Positions 10,481-19,529 of a DNA stretch of 21,747 nt are shown piece by piece; position 1 is the stretch's first letter, and each line of letters opens with the position of its first letter. The stretch is from contig JADRCO010001176.1 in NCBI GenBank assembly GCA_021464525.1, positions 1-21,747 on the forward strand, in the 5' to 3' direction. The notes under the pieces were generated by a model. The model searched no databases. It was not told the origin of the DNA and saw only the letters and a list, made by a program, of their open reading frames with translations. Both the position numbers and the translations under genes were made by a program. Source of the stretch: Rhizophagus sp. LPA8_4_AMF. Its lineage: Eukaryota; Glomeromycota; Glomeromycetes; Glomerales; Glomeraceae.

Positions 10481-11904
10481 ATGGGTAAATCATTTTCAAA
10501 AAATCCCACTTCCACTTCCTCTAATCCTACTTCTTCTCATACAGTTACAGTATCATCCAAACCTCCAACATGTCCATCGATCATATCAACAAATTCACGT
10601 TCAAATAGTTTTCTTAATAAGAGAAAATCTACATTTTCTATAAAATCTTCATCAAAATGGTCTTTAACCACATCACATCCTAAAAATACACCACCTTCAA
10701 ATAATGTATTAATGGTATCAACACCAAATACTCCATCTGGAACGCCTCGAAATTTATTCATTGATTCAACAGATTATTTTAATACAAATAATAATATTTA
10801 TGATAACCAATCATCGGAATTTCCTTCGGAATTTAAATTTATTGATGGTAGACGTTTTCATAATATTGATTCCGTAAAATATTTCCTTCCAAATGATGAA
10901 ATTGAAATGGATAGGTTAAAAACTTATCATTATTTACTTAATAATGTTTTTAAAAGTAATTTTTCTTCTCCTGTTAAAGAAATATTAAAAATTGGTGGTA
11001 CTGAAGTATTGGATTTAGGTTGTGGTCCTGGTGCTTGGTTATTAGATATGGCTGAAACTTTTCCAAAATCAAATTTTACTGGTGTGGATTTAACAAATAC
11101 TTTAATTGGAAATGATGATATGTCAAAAAATATTAAATTTATTAAAGGGAATGTATTAGATGGTTTACCTTTTAAAAATTCCACTTTTGATTACGTATTT
11201 ATAAGGAATTTAAGTTATGGATTTTCTGAACAAGATTGGAAATTTGTGATAAATGAAATAATAAGAATAACAAAACCTGGTGGTTGGATTGAGGTAAAAT
11301 ATGTTTTATAAGAGCGAATTATACTTATATATAAAGAGTAAAATTTATTTAATTTTTTTTTTCTTTCTTTAGTTAATGGAACCAGAATTAAAAGCACGTA
11401 ATGAAGGTCCTATAACCATATATTTAAATGACACATGTAAGTAATATACATACTATATATAGTAATAAAATTTTTACTCATAAAAATCACTTTTTTTTTC
11501 TACTAGTTATAAAAGATCTTCAATCACAGGATATTTTTATAAATATAACGGCGAAATTGGAACAATTTCTTAAGGATGCAAACCAAATTGATCAAGTATT
11601 TCATGATGAAAAATTAATTAGTTGTGGTTCATGGGCAGGGTAAGTTTTTAGTTTTTTTTAATTTTTTATAGAATTTTTTTTCTAAATCTATCAATTAAAT
11701 TTTAATAATAGACGACTTGGAGAATTGGCTTGTGAGGATTTTTTGATGATAATACGTGCGATAAAACCTCGTTTATCACAAATCATTGGTGTAAATCATG
11801 AAGATTATGATCAATTATTACAAAGTATACCTGATGAAATGAATGAACATAAAACTTCTTTTATACATCATCGTTTTTGGGTTCAAAAATTATTTTCTGT
11901 ATAA
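10481..11904 (+). CDS. S-adenosylmethionine-dependent class I methyltransferase (four exons, 400 residues)
   Basis: The product should transfer a methyl group from S-adenosylmethionine; the acceptor cannot be read from sequence. Exons are 10481-11293, 11373-11436, 11507-11639 and 11712-11904, joined by introns of 79, 70 and 72 bases. They give 1203 bases in one frame, closed by TAA. The first ATG is in frame and the only sensible start. Residues 1-115 are a Ser/Thr/Pro/Asn-rich, probably disordered head. The extreme end MGKSFSKN fits the N-myristoylation pattern (Gly2, Ser6, Lys7). A conserved fungal block begins at FKFIDGRRFHN (118-128). Motif I is VLDLGCGPG (176-184), followed by the acidic FTGVDL (Asp203), GNVLDGLPF (Asp227), the strand FDYVFIRNL (236-244) and KPGGWIEL across the first junction (265-272). 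The C-terminal helical part (about 293-400) contains GSWAGRLGELACEDF and ends in FWVQKLFSV. The pattern resembles the Methyltransf_25/LaeA- and UMTA-like fungal enzymes. No neighbour gene points to a pathway. Confidence 0.9.
11294..11372 (+). other. Intron 1 of the methyltransferase (phase 0)
   Basis: Begins GTAAAATATG and ends TTTCTTTAG after a long T-rich tract. Removing it joins GGWIE to LMEPEL, a natural continuation of the KPGGWxE strand. If retained, the frame adds only VKYVL and stops, giving a 276-residue protein that lacks the C-terminal third. Confidence 0.88.
11437..11506 (+). other. Intron 2 of the methyltransferase (phase 1)
   Basis: A consensus donor GTAAGTAATA and an acceptor TTTCTACTAG preceded by a T run. 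The split codon reads TTT (Phe293). Retention would stop translation within two codons. Confidence 0.88.
11640..11711 (+). other. Intron 3 of the methyltransferase (phase 2)
   Basis: Donor GTAAGTTTTT and acceptor TAATAATAG. The split codon GG|A restores Gly337 within SWAGRLGELACEDF. The three introns of this gene fall in phases 0, 1 and 2. Confidence 0.88.
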
Positions 11905-12243
11905 AAAAAAAAAACAAAAATTTAATTAATGGAGTTGACGTTACAGTATTTCTTTTACGAAGGAAAAAAAAAAATTATAATTTTTTAGTATTACTTTAAT
12001 ATTTTTAATAGTTTGTAATATAATAATAATAATAATAATAATAATATCGATAATTTTCTTTTTAATTACAGTTTACTGCGTCTAGTACGCATTTTTACTT
12101 TGTAATTTGTAAAGGGTCATTTTAATGATACGCAAAAACTACAATCCACTTTAGTTATATTCAGTTTAGGGATTATTTATTTTTCTTTTTTTTGAAACCT
12201 TATTAAAAACAAAAATTTCATTACATAAATAAAAATATTTTTA
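11905..12243 (+). other. 3' flank and probable 3' untranslated region of the methyltransferase
   Basis: AT-rich, with a (TAA)n tract at 12021-12045 and an AATAAA at 12228-12233 that could serve as a polyadenylation signal. In this composition such hexamers are common, so the 3' end is uncertain. A small stem TGCGT/ACGCA lies at 12077-12091. No gene is present. Confidence 0.35.
12021..12045. repeat. (TAA)n microsatellite
   Basis: About eight uninterrupted trinucleotide units, 120 bases beyond the stop codon of the methyltransferase. It is probably transcribed as part of the 3' untranslated region. Confidence 0.85.
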
Positions 12244-12320
12244 AGGCAAAAAATTGGTCATCCACTGGACGCGAAGTGAGCGCCAACATAATTGTAATCA
12301 CGTTTCCATGGTGACGTGCG
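12244..12320. mobile_element. GC-richer block resembling one end of a DNA transposon
   Basis: The block starts near GGCAAAAAATTGGTCATCC and continues with CACTGGACGCGAAGTGAGCG. It is far richer in G and C than its surroundings and abruptly bounded on the left by AT-rich sequence. A short inverted repeat, CACGT/ACGTG, lies at about 12299-12318 around TTCCATGGTG. The style (GGTCA, CC, GGACGCGAAG) resembles terminal repeats I associate with Rhizophagus DNA transposons, but that is recollection, not proof. I found no matching reverse-complement end in the window, so it would be a solitary or cut element. Confidence 0.35.
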
Positions 12321-12761
12321 TGGTGAATTTATCTATAATCTATAGCATACAAGTATATTAATAGAAGGGCAATGTCGATTTCTTGATTAGCAGTTAGGAA
12401 AATAAACTTTTTATATTTTCCCGAAAATAATTACGCTAGAACTGTTCCAAAAAAAATAAACCGGCATTAAGTACCTTATGATTCTAATAGCCTTTATTGG
12501 AAGTAAGCAGGATCTTTCTACCATCTTTAAAAATTAGATCTTTCTATATATAGTACTTGCCCAAGTTAACCAACAATCCGACATTTAGTTCTGACCGAAA
12601 TAACTCTGGTCGGAATCAAGAATGGTCGGAATCAAGAATAACAATTTGAACTAATCTTTAATTAAAAAAAAATGAAATAATTCATTTAAGAAACTATTGT
12701 TGAAATTGAATTTGCATATTACTTTGCTGAAGTGGATCTTAATATTATTTGTCCGTGAAGT
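12321..12761. other. Gene-free stretch with a 16-bp tandem duplication
   Basis: The unit TGGTCGGAATCAAGAA occurs twice in perfect tandem at 12607-12622 and 12623-12638. The string GATCTTTCTA also occurs twice (around 12511 and 12537). No open frame worth calling. It may be interior sequence of the element whose end lies at 12244. Confidence 0.5.
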
Positions 12762-12944
12762 TTGCGTACTAAGAGAAGCTCCCCGCAAATTTCCTACGTC
12801 ACAACAGATAAGATTCACGACGTTCTAAAGCCCAACTCGCGTGCCGCTATAATTGGCAAACAACTCAACCCTTGGAAAGTTCCTGCCCCTCCAGGATGCG
12901 ATCGATTCGACATTCACTGTGTTGAATTTAATAACGAACCTTAG
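12762..12944 (+). pseudogene. Coding-like fragment of 60 codons, family not recognised
   Basis: Open for 60 codons and closed by TAG, with a stop two codons before it and no ATG. G/C-rich codons dominate (CCC, CGT, GCC, CTC), in sharp contrast to the surrounding AT-rich DNA. The peptide contains DVLKPNSRAAIIGKQLNPW and KVPAPPGCDRFDIHC, which look like real protein sequence. It lies 440 bases from the transposon-like block at 12244, so it may be a relic carried in that element. The opposite strand is also open over part of it (12825-13061), with a less protein-like reading. No function can be assigned. Confidence 0.35.
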
Positions 12945-14923
12945 AAAGTTTCGATAAAAGGAAGTTTTAACTTTCAATTGAAATTGATCACGATGAGAAT
13001 AGCTTACAGCTAAATGAGCGAAAAGTGAACTAACGTAATGCGTGTATACGTGTTCTTTCAATCTATAAAAAACTCAATCTATACTGCAGAAAAATGAAAG
13101 ACGAAGGGCAAAAAAAAAAATAATATTTACGGCAGTATATTAATACTACTGTATTAAATGCATTATCTTAACCAATAAAATTTTGTAAATATAAATCGGA
13201 TTGCTCATCACAATTGATCCTAAAGTTAAAGCCGATTCTATTCTAAGTTACGAAGAATGGTTTACCCTAGTCCGAGTATGCAAATGATCCATTGCTTTTA
13301 TTGTAGTCATCTGGTTAAAATTAAATTCAAGTACGATATGTACGATATTTATGCCCATTCTATTTAGAAAATCGATAAGACTTTCGTATTAATTTCTATT
13401 TCTTTATGAAAGTGATTTGATCTTGATCTTTATTTAGGATTTTAGGTACATTTTGAATTTAAGAAATAATTTTAATCAGATATAATAAATCCAAGTTTAA
13501 TTAAACCTAATAATTCTTCAGTTTGACTTCATTCAACTTCTTTTCCTAATTTATATTTAACACTTTTGGTTTATACAGTATATGTATTCCTGTTATTGGT
13601 GCTCGTTTATGTTAAACAGATTTTTCCCAAGCATAATTATAACATAAACTTGCGCAACTTAATAATAATTACCCGTTGCTTTTGATGTTCATGCTATAAC
13701 TATTTTTGCCTTATTATGCTGGATTCGACATTTATATTTGACGAACTATTTTTCAGATTCTATCATATGCTAATAGCAGTATACAATTATTGTTAGTCCC
13801 AAAAAATAAATTTTTTGATGAATACTTTGATTCATATTACGAATTTTTCACTAATACTATCGAAATACAATGTAATCCTTCCTGCCCATGATTGTTGTGA
13901 CGCTGTGAGGCTTCAGAACGTTAACTAAAGATAAGTAAATCTTAATATAATGTGAATCGGGTCATTGAAGCAAACTACCAGAAATTTTTCGTTTTCGACG
14001 TCCACCTGAAAGCGGATTTCTTTTGTTCTCAAGCCACAATAGCTAGATATAAGAACTAAGAAGACAATAAAAAAGTCAATATATTTTCTGAATTAGATGA
14101 AGATGACTGGGCATAGCTTCTATAGCGAAGCACCATGCCACAAGCACCACAGCGGCTAATTGGGGTGACAACTGCATTGTGATTATGACAAAATTTGGCT
14201 CGCTAGTGAAGAACGGCACACACGACAACCCCTATTGTAGATAGTAAGGTCACATACCTGGCTGGATTCTACTGATTAATCACTAACATAGGTATTTTCG
14301 ATCTTTTGACAAAGTAGTAGAACACATCATAGTAGGCCACCTTCCATACGTCAGGTCTGGTAAGCATTGACCAGAATAATCCTACCATCTTTTGCACAAA
14401 GAGTACTACTAACTCTTCACGGTTTCCATATGAATGATCAAAATAATGCTAAAACAATTAAAAGCAATGTATCGGACTTAGATAAGTTTTGCAAATCATT
14501 GTTGTTTACGCAATAATTTACGCGTAATGTCGCGTATACCCACGTCTCAATTTGAGAATTTCAGAGATTTTAAATCATATATATAATATTTCGTTATTTT
14601 TTTCTTATTTTGAAACAAAATTTGTATAATACAAGTAAATCTCAAAATAGTACTTTGTAATAGTTACCGCACCATGAAATGCTCGCACGCTAATTTTCAA
14701 GTTATCTATTAACAAGTAATATTAAATTTGATAAATGGATCTCACCTTTTACTCTAAGATCTTTTATAATTAGTAAACGGCAACATGAATAGTCAACCGA
14801 TTTTTTACTATGGATGAAATGAACTAATTAATGTAAAATTTCATTGTTATATATTATTTTATTTAATAGTTACAATATAATAATAATTCATACCTTGAGC
14901 AAAAATATTCAAACTAATATTTT
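12945..14923. other. Gene-free or fully decayed stretch
   Basis: Almost 2 kb of unique sequence, less AT-rich than the 5-10 kb spacer, with very few homopolymers. No open frame reaches a credible length. A GC-richer patch at about 14100-14260 holds a short palindrome GCTTC...GAAGC and looks like the remains of something coding, but no frame stays open. Confidence 0.4.
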
Positions 14924-15430
14924 TTATTCCCAAATAAGCGAGAACTGATGATGGAATATAAAATTTAAATATGATTAAGTCCAAGTGGTAATAATAAAAG
15001 TTGAATATGATAATATGGCATTGCTGATCATCCATCGGTTTAAAACCATCCAATAATCCAAGAACTCGGTCTATTTCTCATCTATTTTATAATTGATTAA
15101 CTGTAGTTCACTCCCTTAATAGTTTTTTGCTATCATAGTTATTAATTGGACAGATTTTTTAAACATTGATTTATTCCCAAATCCATCATATTGTTACGTA
15201 TAAGCGAGAACTGATGATGGAATAAAAATTTTAAATATGATTAAATCCAAGTGGTAATAATAAAAGTTGAATATGATAATTTAAATGGCATAGCTGATCA
15301 ACCATTGGTTTAGAACCATCCAACAATCCAAGAATTCGGTCTATTTCTCATTTATTTTAACTGTAATTCACTCCCTTAATAGTTTTTCGTTATCATAGTT
15401 GTTAATTGGGCATCTTTTTTAAACATATTG
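14924..15430. repeat. Imperfect tandem duplication, unit about 250 bp
   Basis: Copy 1 (about 14924-15170) and copy 2 (about 15171-15430) both begin TTATTCCCAAA. Both carry TAAGCGAGAACTGATGATGG, AGTTGAATATGATAAT, TCGGTCTATTTCTCAT and TTCACTCCCTTAATAGTTTT in the same order, ending near AAACAT. Copy 2 has about 20 extra bases after TTATTCCCAAA. By eye the copies are roughly 90% identical. The minus strand of both can be read through as protein-like sequence (LLDG, KPM), so the unit may derive from an old gene. The left copy contains a 64-codon minus frame (14859-15053) that I treat as part of the relic. Confidence 0.75.
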
Positions 15431-15954
15431 ACTCAGGTTATATATCTTAGTAGCTTCCTGTTTTACTATGGCGCCGCTGGAACCGACCCAAAAAACTTCC
15501 GATATAATTCTGTAGTCAATTCTGAAACATCCCTTTTTTTCTTCTATCATATCTTCTACTGTGCATTAAATATCAATCATGCTTGCTTGCATTTCCTGGA
15601 TGAAATAGCATTGTAATGATGCAACAATTTTCTTTGACCACCACTTTTTTTTTTGATTTGTTTCTTTCAGTACTCAATTATCACTCATCCTAATTTTATA
15701 ATAATTCTGATATTACAGTTCGATAACAATTTTAAGCGCCCATCTTGCTTTACAACCAAAGTTTTCTTGATTACCGTAACTATTCAGATTTCTACTAGTT
15801 ATTGCTGATTAGAAATATACAAATAAAGCTAAAAATATCTTTCTACATATTCTTCAAATAGATATTCCAACATAATACTTTTATTTCATCCAATCAACAT
15901 CGCTTAGCATTTATTTCTAGTATGTAAAAATAGATGCATTATTTATTAATAATA
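15431..15954. other. Decayed stretch, no gene called
   Basis: A + frame at 15428-15616 starts at a non-ATG codon and is rich in Phe, Tyr and Leu. The minus strand also has short protein-like pieces around 15730-15780. Neither stays open long enough to call. Confidence 0.35.
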
Positions 15955-16161
15955 TTATATAATACCAATATGTGGTATTATAGTATTGTTGAAGAGATAT
16001 TCTGGGCTAAGTTCGGTCGTAATATTTTTCTTATTTTTCTGCAAAATACTCGATCCATTCTGCCAAGATTTAGATAAAATATAACTGGTTAAAAGGTCCA
16101 TCACAGGCAAACTCCATTCATTCAAGCTAAATATGCAGGATATTATTTCAAATTTTCTCAA
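15955..16161 (-). pseudogene. Minus-strand coding-like fragment, family not recognised
   Basis: An open frame of about 68 codons reading leftward, rich in Ser, Leu and Ile, with SLNEWSLPVMDLLTSYILSK in its first half. It starts at a non-ATG codon. Other coding-like pieces lie upstream on the same strand (16458-16671, 17464-17820), which suggests one decayed gene reading leftward. I do not recognise a domain. It could also be a chance frame. Confidence 0.3.
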
Positions 16162-16457
16162 TATAGGTTCCTTACTGCATTCTCAGTATCTGGTCCTCGA
16201 AACTAAATCGGATTAATTAGATGTTCAATCTATAAATCACGTAATAATATCATTAAAAAATAAAAATTTTAAAATTATTACTCGTGCATAATGAGAATCT
16301 ACGGTGGTCTTTGCTTTTTAATTTCAAAAAGATCCATCTTTTTGTAACGTCAATCCCTTTAATTCTTTATCATAATCAAGATGGAATTAATTGCTTATTA
16401 GATAATTCTCCTTGCATGATGTGATACGTAAAAAACTAAATCGCTGTTGGTAATCTT

Positions 16458-16671
16458 CTAATGTTTAGGGATTAATAAATTGAAACTTTCCAACAGTTCC
16501 CAAACAATCTGTGCATCAAACGGTATAATACTCATTATATATATTCCAAATGCATAGAATTAACAATGATCAATGCATTCATTCATCATGCTGAATTGTT
16601 CCCTCATATTCAATTTTCAATTCAAATTCAAACTCTCTTCTCAGTTGATATCGGATCCATTCTGATTCATT
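16458..16671 (-). pseudogene. Two short minus-strand coding-like pieces
   Basis: One piece (16579-16671) reads about 30 codons, including EWIRYQLRREFEFELKIEY, a charged, helix-like peptide unlike random AT-rich frames. The next (16458-16535) starts with ATG and reads 25 residues, including PFDAQIVWELLESFNLLIP. They are in order on the minus strand but in different frames. They could be exons of one gene or remains of a broken one. Their small size means either could be chance. Confidence 0.3.
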
Positions 16672-17463
16672 TTATGAAAAAATAATAAATGCAAAATTTG
16701 AATATATATATTTTAAAATTCAAAAATAATATAAATGTTAATATTACAGCAAGTTAAGATCTTCGCGAAACTTACATGTGAGCCATAAAGTTGTTCTGCG
16801 CAGATATATTTCCTGCAAAGATTCTCTGATATCTTGAACATATAGCAACATTTGATTTATCGGTGGCCCATGTAAAATTTTAAGTCCTCAACTCAAAGAC
16901 ATCCCGGTCCATTCATTCTTGTATATTTATATGTTCTTTAGTAGGTGGAAACCTTTATTTATAAAAAATCATTATTTTTTTTTAATAAATACCAGTAAAT
17001 ATACAATCCTATAAATTCTTACATCCCAAGCTTTTCTTGCATTCACTTTAACAATCCCACTGAAACGTTGGACGTGTTTGATAATCTCAAATAGTAAAGC
17101 ACTTTAAATTGCTTTGACCATTTTCCGCATCTATATTTTTGTCCAATATTCATAATACATGAGTTATTTTTATAACAATGCATTTATTGACAAATAAAAT
17201 ATTATATAATTACCTCAGAAGGTTTATTTCCAAAGGGTGGTTAATATTAGTCGCTCCAACTGCGTGATTCCTGTTCGCTAAATTATAGTTATTTGGATAT
17301 ATTTTAACCAAAGATGTACGTGATTCTATGATACTATTAGGTTCTAACCATGATTAAAAACTTGGTCCTAATTAAAAATCTCCTTTGTTCTTCATTTCGA
17401 ATAATAGACAAATAATTTTTTATTTTGACAAACTTCTACACGACTTTCCAGTTTTTCTTAATT
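16672..17463. other. Gene-free stretch between minus-strand relic pieces
   Basis: Unique sequence of moderate AT content. No open frame, repeat or RNA gene that I can support on either strand. Confidence 0.45.
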
Positions 17464-17820
17464 TTATTTATTAGTTTGTTTCCATGCAAAATTTCTATCA
17501 CATTCTTCTATTATTTTTGAACATAATTTTACGATTTTTCTAAAAGAAGCTATATAACCAGATGTATTGCACCTAAACCATAAGTCAAAACAGGAAATTT
17601 TCAACAAGAAGGAACAGTTTAGTGATATTATTATTTTAGACCAAAAGTAAAGTTTTGGTATTATCGTTGAAACTCGAGTTGTTGTTATAATATTGAGTGG
17701 TGTGGTTTCTGCATTTACAGTAAATTCTTCGCTTTGCCAAACAAATAATGACTGCTGTGGATTTGCTAATCTTTCAATAACCAGCATGGTGAAAGTTTCC
17801 ACACGAATAGAATATAAAAA
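17464..17820 (-). pseudogene. Longest minus-strand open frame outside the gene, family not recognised
   Basis: Open for about 118 codons including the part before the first usable start. The first ATG inside lies at residue 12 of the open stretch (TFTMLVIERLANPQQ). The peptide is protein-like, with ERLANPQQSLFVWQSEEF near the start, a hydrophobic middle, and a Cys-containing, Lys/Arg-rich end (CSKIIEECDRNFAWKQTNK). Four Cys fall within the last 50 residues, but not in a zinc-finger spacing that I recognise. It is more likely the 5' part of a decayed gene continuing leftward than a stand-alone small gene. A real small gene is possible but unsupported. Confidence 0.35.
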
Positions 17821-18728
17821 TTAACTTTAGTAGTTTTTCTAACTACTAAACGAGAAATTGGGTCGTAACAGGTATAAATATGAGATTAAAAAGTTCGACA
17901 ATAAATTGAGATTTAAAAAATGTCAATTCGCACGTGATTTACGTATCACGAATTAATTCTGGCCGAAATTAATCGGTTTTAACCTCTAGCCCGCATTATG
18001 GATTTTGACTGCACTTCGTACATAATTTCCGCGTAAGTTCAAATTTATTTTAAATCTTAACATAGTTTATTTAAAAGTGTACTATTCGTTATTTATATTT
18101 ATATAAGGCTTTACCATTTGAAATTTTCCTTCATTGCGCTAGCTTTACAAAAATCCGTTCGAATTTTCAACTCCGTAACTATTGACTATTGAGAGATAAC
18201 TTTAAAATTAACACAAAAAAAAAAAATTCCAAATAATTGAAAAATGTTTGTTTATTTAAATTATTAATGCAAAATCATGCAATTTATTGATTTTTAATAT
18301 AAGCGTATTTGATATTGTTTCGCGTACCTATTTACATAACTGGTTTTATATATGCGCCGCATTCGTATTCAGGGGCCCTTTTACATACTGGGACTGCTAT
18401 TGCATTTGTGATTTTGAAATAAAATCTATTTGAAGGTTCAAAATTATTTCAAATTTCTCTTAAAAAAAGCTTCTAAAAATATTCATCATCATAAATATCA
18501 TCTTATTTCTATTTAGGACATCTTTATGAATTGACGATGATTTTCATGTTGTGGGTGGAGAATCTATTTGAAATTGATAAAAATATAAAGTAGTTATTTT
18601 ACTTCAAATCTTTTCAGTTATCTGTGAAAATATTACATTACTTACATAATCGTTATTATAATCATCATCACTACTATTCGTTCTCAAAGATCATATATTT
18701 TTCTATATATAAATTCTTTCAATGTAGC
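17821..18728. other. Gene-free stretch
   Basis: Unique AT-rich sequence. CACGTGATTTACGTATCACG at about 17931-17950 is a near-palindrome. Nothing else stands out, and no frame is long enough to call. Confidence 0.45.
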
Positions 18729-18788
18729 TAATAGTTATTGGGTAAGAGGATTCGGATGAAATTTAACCACCATACCCAATAACTGTTA
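18729..18788. mobile_element. Hairpin element with 16-bp arms, related to the one at 4041
   Basis: The left arm TAATAGTTATTGGGTA (18729-18744) and right arm TACCCAATAACTGTTA (18773-18788) pair with one mismatch around a 28-base spacer. The arm matches that of the 4041-4079 hairpin at 14 of 16 positions, so the two look like members of one family of short inverted-repeat elements. The spacer has no coding potential. Each arm starts at a TA, as in elements that target TA, but the target duplication cannot be confirmed. Confidence 0.55.
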
Positions 18789-18910
18789 TTATGCAGACGT
18801 CCAAGATCATGTTCCATATAAAAAGCATAGTAAACAATACTATAAATCTAAATGACGTAATGCGTCAAAATCTCTCGTAATCTTAGAAGATCTTTACTTC
18901 TTGTTGGAAA
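18789..18910. other. Short spacer
   Basis: Holds nothing recognised; lies downstream of the stop codon of the minus-strand fragment at 18911. Confidence 0.4.
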
Positions 18911-19081
18911 TTAGTTTGTCGAATTTAAAAAACAATTTTTAATTAAATCATCTTTTGTTGGTACATTATCCTGTATTTGTTCATGTAAATATTCGAAAAT
19001 TTTTAATAGTCCATTAGGAGGTCCATTTTTATCACAAACTTTATCAAAGATAAGACTTAAATGGTATATACAGTATTTCAT
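18911..19081 (-). pseudogene. Minus-strand 56-residue open frame, probable 3' end of a decayed gene
   Basis: Begins with ATG and ends with TAA. The peptide reads convincingly, with HLSLIFDKVCDKNGPPNGLL followed by KIFEYLHEQIQDNVPTKDDL and a short Cys/Phe tail. It has amphipathic helices, a PP turn and balanced charge, unlike the Lys/Asn/Ile strings of chance frames here. Codon use matches the methyltransferase (A/T-ending). Coding-like sequence on the same strand lies just upstream (19236-19529), so it is probably the C-terminal part of a larger broken or spliced gene. I do not recognise the family. Confidence 0.45.
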
Positions 19082-19235
19082 ATCGATATTGGTAAGTTAT
19101 TTGAGTTTAAAATTTTATAACTATTTGAAACCATGTGATATTGTGAATGACTTAATTTTAAGCTATTTTGACTTTATTTGGCATTTCATTGCGCGTAAAA
19201 GTTCTGCTTACCAAATTTTAATTAATATATACAAA

Positions 19236-19529
19236 TTAATGTACACATGTACACACATACTGTATATACGTTCTTGCGAATTGATATAAATGTGCCACCA
19301 TAGGTTTTCTTTTTTCTGCTGACGATCCTGAACTTTGGATATAATTCTTCCATTGATAGTATAATTCCAGTTCATAATATGATATTGGGAAGATATGTTT
19401 CACCAATAAATAGAAGATTTCACTTTTAGATTATAATTGAAGTTTATAAAGTAAACCCAGTGTAATGTAAAATTTATTTTCACCATTTTCAGTATAATCG
19501 ATATTGTCCAAAAAATGTATGTAGCATGA
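19236..19529 (-). pseudogene. Minus-strand coding-like stretch, family not recognised
   Basis: Most of this span reads as protein in a single frame, interrupted at least once. The upstream part contains IDYTENGENKFYITLGLLYK. The downstream part contains IFPISYYELELYYQWKNYIQ, then a Ser-rich and Lys/Arg-rich section. It lies directly upstream of the 18911-19081 frame on the same strand, and both use A/T-ending codons like the host gene. The most economical reading is a decayed host or transposon gene. The Tyr/Trp-rich helix is distinctive but not one I can assign. Confidence 0.4.

Noticed and set aside
10537-11397. Minus-strand open frames opposite the methyltransferase (10537-10761, 10930-11184, 11215-11397)
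   Set aside because: They lie antisense to a well-supported exon and mirror its codon pattern; none has family features.
11428-11643. A separate + frame of 71 codons
   Set aside because: It is exon 3 of the methyltransferase plus intron 2 sequence, explained by splicing.
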